A DNA stretch of 18,419 nucleotides from SSC4 sp964642445 (GTDB lineage Bacteria > Chloroflexota > Anaerolineae > SSC4 > Amarolineaceae). Below are positions 13,326 to 18,419 of the stretch, piece after piece. The stretch spans positions 1 to 18,419 of the forward strand of contig CAZXQZ010000080.1 in assembly GCA_964642445.1 (NCBI GenBank), in the 5' to 3' direction. The number at the start of each line of letters is the position of its first letter. Position 1 is the stretch's first letter. Below the pieces are notes generated by a model that was given only the letters and a program-made list of their open reading frames with translations, searched no databases and was not told where the DNA came from. Made by a program: the position numbers and the translations under genes.

Positions 13326-13486
13326 GTGTTAGCAGCCACCTGGTGGGGCGGTCTGGCAGCCGCGTCGCTGTCACCATGCTGTCGGACGCGATGATGCCGG
13401 AAGCGTTCGAGCACGGTGGCAAGCTGGTGGGCCTGTTCACTGTGTTTGGGTTCCTGGCGGCTGCGCGGCTGTCCTTCATGGCGTAG
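13326..13486 (+). pseudogene. Relic of a ZIP-type metal transporter with its middle deleted
   Basis: After the acetyltransferase stop, GAGGAG (13313-13318) precedes GTG 13326, which reads VLAATWWGGLAAASL, like the first membrane segment of ZIP transporters. In a different frame, from about 13364, the sequence reads TMLSDAMMPEAFEHGG and then KLVGLFTVFGFLAAARLS to a stop at 13486. This is the typical ZIP C-terminus with its (A/S)DxMxPEAFEHGG helix. About 200 codons between these ends are missing and the joint is out of frame, so no working transporter is made. The C-terminal match is the stronger half; the N-terminal one is an inference. Confidence 0.5.
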
Positions 13487-13535
13487 GTACGCCAGGGCAC
13501 AAGCTCTATTTTCAATTTCAGGAGAAACCACGAGA

Positions 13536-14537
13536 ATGGCATACAATCTACGCAACCGCAGCTTCGTCAAAGAGCTGGACTTCGCCCCGGATGAGCTGAA
13601 GTTCCTGCTCAAACTGTCGGCTGACCTGAAGACGGCAAAGTACGGCGGCTATGAAAAGCCGCGACTCCAGGGCAAAAACATCGCGCTGATCTTCGAGAAG
13701 ACATCGACCCGTACGCGCTGCGCGTTCGAGGTGGCGGCCTACGACCAGGGCGCGCACGTCACCTACCTGGGTCCCGAAGGCTCGCAGATCGGTCACAAGG
13801 AGTCGATGAAAGACACCGCGCGCGTGTTGGGGCGCATGTATGATGGCATCGAGTATCGCGGCTTTGCCCAGGCCACCGTGGAAACCCTGGCGCAGTATGC
13901 CGGTGTGCCGGTGTGGAACGGTCTCACCGATCAGTTCCATCCGACGCAGACCCTGTGCGATGCGTTCACCATGATCGAACACAGCGATAAGCCGATGAGC
14001 CAGATCGCCTACTGCTACCTGGGTGATGCCCGTTTCAACATGGGCAACTCGCTGATGGTCATGGGCTGCAAACTGGGCATGGACGTGCGCATCTGCGCGC
14101 CGGCCAGCCTCTGGCCGGCCGAGGCGCTGATCGCGACCTGCCGCACCATCGCCGCCCAGACCGGCGCCCGCCTGACCCTGACTGAGGACATGGCACAGGG
14201 TGTCGCCGGGGTAGACTTTCTGCACACCGACGTGTGGGTCTCGATGGGGGAGCCCAAGGAAGTCTGGGACGAGCGCATCCAGCTGCTCAAACCGTACCAG
14301 GTCAACCGTGATGCCATGGCGCTGACCGGCAATCCGCAGGTCAAGTTCATGCACTGCCTGCCGGCCTTCCACAACCGCGAGACCCGGGTCGGCGAAGACA
14401 TCTACCAGAAGACGGGCCTGGATGGCCTGGAGGTCACCGAAGAGGTCTTCGAGTCGGCGCAGTCCATCGTCTTCGACCAGGCCGAGAACCGCATGCACAC
14501 CATCAAGGCGATCATGGTGGCAACGCTGGGTGATTGA
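13536..14537 (+). CDS. argF: Ornithine carbamoyltransferase
   Basis: This 333-residue cytoplasmic enzyme joins carbamoyl phosphate and ornithine to give citrulline and phosphate. Carbamoyl-phosphate site: STRTR at 57-61 and FHPTQ at 134-138. Ornithine site: the DVWVSMGE loop with SMG at 236-238, and HCLPAFH at 273-279, whose C274 is catalytic. Length and motifs are typical. ATG 13536 is preferred because the family's usual N-terminus (NLRNRSFVKELDF) starts there and AGGAG (13520-13524) precedes it; the upstream in-frame extension overlaps the ZIP relic. No other arginine genes are adjacent, so an anabolic (argF) or catabolic (arcB) role cannot be fixed; argF is the default. Confidence 0.95.
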   Translation: MAYNLRNRSFVKELDFAPDELKFLLKLSADLKTAKYGGYEKPRLQGKNIALIFEKTSTRTRCAFEVAAYDQGAHVTYLGPEGSQIGHKESMKDTARVLGRMYDGIEYRGFAQATVETLAQYAGVPVWNGLTDQFHPTQTLCDAFTMIEHSDKPMSQIAYCYLGDARFNMGNSLMVMGCKLGMDVRICAPASLWPAEALIATCRTIAAQTGARLTLTEDMAQGVAGVDFLHTDVWVSMGEPKEVWDERIQLLKPYQVNRDAMALTGNPQVKFMHCLPAFHNRETRVGEDIYQKTGLDGLEVTEEVFESAQSIVFDQAENRMHTIKAIMVATLGD

Positions 14538-14542
14538 GAGCT

Positions 14543-14560
14543 GGGTGTGCCTGCGCACCC
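14543..14560 (+). terminator. Hairpin just after argF, possible terminator
   Basis: GGGTGTGC (14543-14550) faces GCGCACCC (14553-14560) with one wobble pair, starting 5 bp after the argF stop. There is no T-run, so if it ends transcription it is a weak or Rho-assisted site. Confidence 0.3.
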
Positions 14561-14631
14561 GCCGCCGGCCGCGTGTGGTCTTCGTCAATGGCGGCACGTC
14601 GGCGCAATGATCTGTGCCGGGTGAAAATGCC

Positions 14632-16455
14632 ATGCCGCCCCAAACAGTCGAACCATCACCTGCGCCGGAATCGCACGCGGCCAACCCTTTCGCACGGGTC
14701 GCACGCCCGCGCGGGCTGAGCCGTTGGATTCCAGCCCTGGCCACGCTGCGCACCTACCAGCGCGCCTGGCTGGGTAAAGACCTCGTGGCCGGGCTGGTGC
14801 TCACGGCGATTCTCGTTCCGGTGGGCATGGGCTATGCCGAGGCAGCCGGTTTGCCGGCGATTTACGGCCTCTACGCCACCATCGTACCCCTCTTGGCGTA
14901 TGCCCTCTTTGGCCCCAGCCGTATCCTGGTACTGGGGCCCGATTCATCGCTGGCCGCCATCATCGCGGCGACGATTGTGCCGTTGGCGGCCGGTGACCCC
15001 GACCGCCTGGTGGCACTGGCCGGTATGCTGGCGCTGCTTACCGGCGGTTTGTGTATCCTGGCCGGGTTGGCCCGCTTCGGTTTCATCACCGACCTGCTCT
15101 CCAAGCCCATCCGCCTCGGTTACCTCAACGGTATCGCGCTCACCGTCTTCGTCGGCCAGCTGCCCAAGCTGCTGGGCTTTTCGGCGAGTGGAGACGGCCT
15201 GGTACAGGAGACGATCAGCCTGGTGCAGGGGGTGGCGCAGGGCCTGACAAACTGGGTGACCTTGACGATCGGCATCGCGTGCCTGGCCATCATCTTTGTA
15301 TGCAAGCGGTGGTGGCCCAAGGTGCCCGGCATCCTGATCGCCGTCGTGGGGGCCACGCTCCTGGTAAGTCTGTTCGACCTGGCGGCGGCGGCCGGCGTGG
15401 CGGTGGTGGGGCCGCTGCCGCAGGGGCTGCCCTCGTTTCAGATTCCCGCTGTATCCCTGGCCGACCTGGGTGCGCTGGCGGCCGGCGCAGTTGCGATCAT
15501 GCTGGTTTCTTTTGCCGATACCAGCGTGCTGTCGCGCACCTTTGCCCTGCGCGGCGGGTACGAGGTCGATCAGAACCAGGAGATCATCGCGCTCGGTGCC
15601 GCCAACGTCGCGGCGGGGTTCTTCCAGGGCTTTTCGGTCAGCACCAGCTCTTCACGCACCCCGGTGGCCGAATCAGCCGGCGCCAAAACGCAGCTCACCG
15701 GTGTCGTGGGGGCGTTGTGCATTGCGCTTTTGCTGGTCTTGGCGCCGAACCTCGTGCAGAACCTGCCCAGTGCCGCCCTGGGTGCGGTCGTGATGGCGGC
15801 GTGTGTCTCGTTGATCGACGTCAAGGGGATGGTGCGGCTGTACCGGCTGCGGCGCTCGGAGTTCATCTTTGCGATCGCCTGTTTTTTAGGTGTGGCCTTG
15901 ATTGGTGTCATCCAGGGGATGTTCATTGCCATTGGGCTGGCCCTGCTGGCCTTCATCTGGCGGGCGTGGCGGCCGTACGATGCGATACTGGGCCGCGTCG
16001 ACGGGTTGAAGGGCTACCACGACGTCATGCGTCACCCCGAAGCGCGGCGTGTTCCGGGGCTGGTCCTGTTTCGCTGGGATGCACCGCTCTTTTTTGCCAA
16101 CGCCGATATCTTCCACGACCACGTCCTGCGCGCCGTGGCCGAGGCGCCCACGCCCACCAGGTGGGTCATCGTTGCCGCCGAGCCGGTGACCGACATCGAC
16201 ATCACCGCCGCCGACGTACTCTCCGCGCTCGACGACGAGCTGCACACTGCTGGCATCGAGCTTGGGTTTGCCGAGATGAAGGGCCCGGTCAAGGATCGGC
16301 TCAAGCAGTACGGCCTGTTCAGCAAGCTCGGCGGCGACCTGTTCTTCCGCACCATCGGGCAGGCCGTCGATGCGTACGTGGAGAGCCATCGGGTGGAGTG
16401 GGTGGATTGGGAGGACAGGCAAACAGCCGCCAACCGTTCGATCGGGGATGTCTGA
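14632..16455 (+). CDS. SulP-family anion transporter with STAS domain
   Basis: This is a 607-residue inner-membrane transporter of the SulP/SLC26 family (sulfate, bicarbonate or related anions). The membrane part (about residues 45-440) opens with the family signature VPVGMGYAEAAGLPAIYGLY and contains GPDSS and the SRTPVAESAGAKTQL segment. The cytoplasmic C-terminus (about 460-590) is a STAS domain with DIDITAADVL in place of the usual D-S-phosphorylation loop. A GTG at 14614 is an alternative start without a ribosome site; ATG 14632 has GGGTGA upstream. It lies 94 bp after argF, perhaps with its own promoter, though none is clear. Which anion it carries cannot be decided from sequence. Confidence 0.93.
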   Translation: MPPQTVEPSPAPESHAANPFARVARPRGLSRWIPALATLRTYQRAWLGKDLVAGLVLTAILVPVGMGYAEAAGLPAIYGLYATIVPLLAYALFGPSRILVLGPDSSLAAIIAATIVPLAAGDPDRLVALAGMLALLTGGLCILAGLARFGFITDLLSKPIRLGYLNGIALTVFVGQLPKLLGFSASGDGLVQETISLVQGVAQGLTNWVTLTIGIACLAIIFVCKRWWPKVPGILIAVVGATLLVSLFDLAAAAGVAVVGPLPQGLPSFQIPAVSLADLGALAAGAVAIMLVSFADTSVLSRTFALRGGYEVDQNQEIIALGAANVAAGFFQGFSVSTSSSRTPVAESAGAKTQLTGVVGALCIALLLVLAPNLVQNLPSAALGAVVMAACVSLIDVKGMVRLYRLRRSEFIFAIACFLGVALIGVIQGMFIAIGLALLAFIWRAWRPYDAILGRVDGLKGYHDVMRHPEARRVPGLVLFRWDAPLFFANADIFHDHVLRAVAEAPTPTRWVIVAAEPVTDIDITAADVLSALDDELHTAGIELGFAEMKGPVKDRLKQYGLFSKLGGDLFFRTIGQAVDAYVESHRVEWVDWEDRQTAANRSIGDV

Positions 16456-16475
16456 TCGATGCCAACGGCACGCCA

Positions 16476-16506
16476 TGCAAATCCGCAATGCAATTGCGGA
16501 TTTGCA
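16476..16506. repeat. Perfect 14-bp inverted repeat with 3-nt loop
   Basis: TGCAAATCCGCAAT (16476-16489) is followed after GCA by its exact reverse complement (16493-16506), 20 bp past the SulP stop. No T-run follows on either strand. It may act as a transcript-end stabiliser, a bidirectional terminator of unusual form, or a copy of a dispersed palindromic repeat. The remaining 208 bp up to the next ATG show no convincing gene or promoter. Confidence 0.65.
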
Positions 16507-16714
16507 CAGGAATCCTTTCATATCGCAATACCGATCGTTGGTCGAGGTACGAATCTCCGTGGACAGCACCGGGATTGCGCGCAACGCACCCAGGATGACA
16601 CACGGTTGCTCCTGGTGGCCAATCGGCGCCACTCGCGCACCGTCGACGACACCCGATGTGGCGAGAGGTAAGATTTCGGCCCGTTCCGCCGTCAGATCGC
16701 TGGAGGTAATCGCC

Positions 16715-17926
16715 ATGCGCACGATGATCTGGGCCGTACCGGCCATCTGCGTTTTGCTGCTGAGTGCCTGTGCGGCGCCGGCCGCTTCGGACCCTGCACC
16801 GCAGCCCACAGCAGACACCACCGCATCGCCGGCAGCCAGCCCGGTGGTGCCCGCCGGCGATCTGTTACCGCCGCAGGACCCGCCCGCGGGCGCCGAGCGC
16901 GAGTTCAGCACCGACTTCAGCCGCCACACCGTCGCCTACGACGATATCTTGTCCGGCGGACCGTCCAAGGACGACATCCCCGCCATCGATGCGCCCAGGT
17001 TCGAGACCGTCGCCGAGGCTGACGCGTGGCTGCGGCCGTCTGAGCCGGTCGTGCAGGTGCAGGTGGGTAACGATGCGCGCGCCTATCCCTTGCAGATCCT
17101 GACCTGGCACGAGATCGTCAACGACACGGTGAGCGGAAAGCCGCTGGCCATCACCTTCTGCCCGTTGTGCAACACGGCCATCGCCTTCGAGCGCACGCTG
17201 GATGGCCGCGTGCTCGACTTTGGCACCACCGGCCGGCTGCGTTTCAGCAATCTGATCATGTACGACCGGCAGACCGAAAGCTGGTGGCAGCAGGCTGGCG
17301 GTGACGCCATCGCCGGTGAGCTGGCCGGCCAGCGTCTGGCCTTCTACCCGGCCACCATCATCGCCTGGGACGAGTTCAAGACGGTGCACCCGGACGGCCA
17401 GGTGCTGTCGCGCGACACCGGCTTCGAGCGCAGCTACGGCCGCAACCCCTACGCCGGTTACGACGACATCGACAGTTCGCCTTTCCTCTTCCGTGGCCCT
17501 GCCACACCCGGCATGCTGCCGCCGATGGCGCGTGTTTTGACGGTGGACCTGAACGGTGAGGCGGTGGCCTATCCCTACGACGTGTTGGCCGAGACAGTGG
17601 TAGTCAACGACGTGGTGGGGGGCGAGCCAGTGGTCGTGTTTTGGCAGCCCGGTGTGGCCTCGGCGTTGGACAGTGGTGCGATTGCCGAGGGCCGTGACGT
17701 GGGTTCGGCGGCGGCGTTTTCGCCGGTGTTGGCCGGCCGCCTGCTCACCTTTCGCCGCGAGGCTGGCCGCATCGTCGATGTGGAGACGGGCAGTGTCTGG
17801 AATCTGCTGGGCCAGGCTGTGGCAGGTGAGCTGGCCGGCCAGCGGCTGGCGCCCGTGGTGGGTATCAATCACTTCTGGTTTTCGTGGGCTGCGTTCAAGC
17901 CGGAGACGCGCGTGTTCCAGAGGTGA
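16715..17926 (+). CDS. DUF3179-domain lipoprotein
   Basis: This 403-residue lipoprotein has the signal MRTMIWAVPAICVLLLSAC with lipobox C19, then an Ala/Pro/Thr-rich linker to about residue 55. The DUF3179 domain fills the rest: VGNDARAYPLQILTWHEIVND, the TFCPLCNT motif with C149 and C152, the YDRQTESWWQQ segment, and the closing HFWFSWAAFKPET. Function is unknown; the CxxC pair could bind a metal or act in redox chemistry outside the cell. GGAGGT (16702-16707) stands 7 bp before the ATG, whereas longer in-frame readings start inside the SulP gene and lack a ribosome site. Within the domain, GELAGQRLA occurs twice, suggesting an internal duplication. Confidence 0.92.
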   Translation: MRTMIWAVPAICVLLLSACAAPAASDPAPQPTADTTASPAASPVVPAGDLLPPQDPPAGAEREFSTDFSRHTVAYDDILSGGPSKDDIPAIDAPRFETVAEADAWLRPSEPVVQVQVGNDARAYPLQILTWHEIVNDTVSGKPLAITFCPLCNTAIAFERTLDGRVLDFGTTGRLRFSNLIMYDRQTESWWQQAGGDAIAGELAGQRLAFYPATIIAWDEFKTVHPDGQVLSRDTGFERSYGRNPYAGYDDIDSSPFLFRGPATPGMLPPMARVLTVDLNGEAVAYPYDVLAETVVVNDVVGGEPVVVFWQPGVASALDSGAIAEGRDVGSAAAFSPVLAGRLLTFRREAGRIVDVETGSVWNLLGQAVAGELAGQRLAPVVGINHFWFSWAAFKPETRVFQR

Positions 17927-17963
17927 GGGGTGGTTGGGTTTGCTGGCGCTAAACCACGTCCCC
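17927..17963 (+). terminator. Possible hairpin terminator after the DUF3179 gene
   Basis: GTGGTT (17930-17935) pairs with AACCAC (17952-17957), flanked by GGG and CCC runs with a small bulge, directly after the stop. There is no T-run, so the call is weak. It also lies past the 3' end of the minus-strand nitroreductase fragment and could serve both directions. Confidence 0.3.
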
Positions 17964-18003
17964 GGCATGAACCAACAGCGGCGGCAGACCGTGCCAGAAG
18001 AAG

Positions 18004-18303
18004 TCAGATGAGCACCTGCGCCACCGGCCGGCGCAGCGAGCGTGGCAGGGCGGCAGCGTAGCCGTACCGCACCAGCAGTTGCGGTGCGGCCTGACCCAGC
18101 CCCAACGCGCTTTGGAACTGCGAACGCAGCTCTGCCACTTCGATCGGCTGGTTCATAAAGGCCGACTTGATGTCCAGCGCGGTCATTTGGAGCGCCAGGC
18201 GCTCGTAGACCTGGCCCGTACGCACCCAGGCGGTCCTGTCATTGGCGTCCGAAGCGACCACCACCGCGCTTCTGAGCAGGAAAAACACCATCACCACGTT
18301 GTT
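18004..18303 (-). pseudogene. C-terminal fragment of a nitroreductase-family (Acg-like) protein
   Basis: The frame encodes about 100 residues ending at a TGA. The segments AWVRTGQVYERLALQMTALD, FMNQPIE and the closing PRSLRRPVAQVL match the C-terminal third of Acg-like nitroreductases, flavoproteins usually above 300 residues. An in-frame TGA at 18306-18304 blocks any extension, no ribosome site precedes the GTG/ATG cluster near 18297, and the neighbouring gene's stop is only a few bases upstream. The FMN-binding N-terminal part is therefore gone. It is most likely a deletion remnant, though a frameshift in the assembly is possible. Confidence 0.6.
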
Positions 18304-18309
18304 TCACGG

Positions 18310-18419
18310 TCACACCTCGACAGTGTTCGCCCACTGCCGGATTTCGTCCCAGTCACGGTGATCTGCCTCGACGGCCTTGACCATCTTGGCGATAGTGCGG
18401 TCGAGGAAAGAGAGTCGGC
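18310..18419 (-). CDS. Flavodoxin-like protein, C-terminus only (runs off the window)
   Basis: The last 35 codons of a gene entering from the right edge read FLDRTIAKMVKAVEADHRDWDEIRQWANTV. This resembles the C-terminal helix of flavodoxin-domain proteins of the menaquinone-dependent protoporphyrinogen oxidase (HemG-like) group, where a KMVKAxxxDxRDWDxIRxWA pattern is common. FMN-binding loops would lie outside the window. Identification rests on this short tail. Confidence 0.5.
   Translation of the reverse strand, partial: RLSFLDRTIAKMVKAVEADHRDWDEIRQWANTVEV

Noticed and set aside
13490..13535. ARG-box-like AT-rich words before argF
   Set aside because: The palindrome is too incomplete to call an arginine operator, and no clear -35/-10 pair accompanies it.
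15886..16929. Minus-strand frame across the SulP/DUF3179 gap, including a stretch that looks protein-like near 16520-16690
   Set aside because: I could not tie it to any family, most of it is antisense to real genes, and it lacks a start signal.

Overview
This 18.4-kb window is GC-rich, tightly packed bacterial DNA. It most resembles a Chloroflexota genome (Anaerolineae/Caldilineae type). That placement is an inference from two lipoproteins with Thr/Pro- or Ala/Pro-rich linkers after the lipobox, a DUF3179 lipoprotein, a DUF362 Fe-S protein, and a two-subunit Tat-exported molybdenum hydroxylase beside an unrecognised multi-pass membrane protein. No rRNA, tRNA, CRISPR array, transposase or integrase was seen. 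A 100-N scaffold gap lies at 13105-13204.

Left part (1-4023, + strand): after an upstream region with an extended -10 promoter come three overlapping genes: a polytopic membrane protein rich in histidine, a 2Fe-2S subunit, and a Tat-signal molybdopterin subunit. Together they look like an extracytoplasmic IorAB-type hydroxylase without an FAD subunit.

Central part (4080-10043): three minus-strand genes are read from one promoter region in the order cobalamin-dependent mutase-like enzyme, octopine/nopaline-type opine dehydrogenase, and an asparagine-synthetase-like ligase whose glutaminase half is broken. A divergent RpiR-type regulator (+) faces them. The regulator and the operon share a strikingly symmetric divergent promoter: both have TTGACA, 17-bp spacers and one shared -10, with all dyads centred on base 8512. 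This is the best candidate for an undescribed system, possibly making or breaking down an opine-like N-carboxyalkyl amino acid. A DUF2179/UPF0316 membrane protein follows the regulator. The 3' end of the molybdopterin gene (3952-4026) recurs as a decayed copy at 10095-10162, so the whole central block is bracketed by direct repeats.

Right part (10095-18419): decayed and mobile-looking pieces alternate with ordinary genes. These are a 75-nt palindromic repeat; a DUF362 Fe-S protein (-); a nested inverted-repeat element; a lipoprotein (-) with its own promoter; a GNAT acetyltransferase broken by the gap; a relic of a ZIP-type metal transporter; ornithine carbamoyltransferase (argF); a SulP anion transporter; a perfect 14-bp hairpin; a DUF3179 lipoprotein; a nitroreductase C-terminal fragment (-); and the C-terminus of a flavodoxin-like protein running off the right edge (-).
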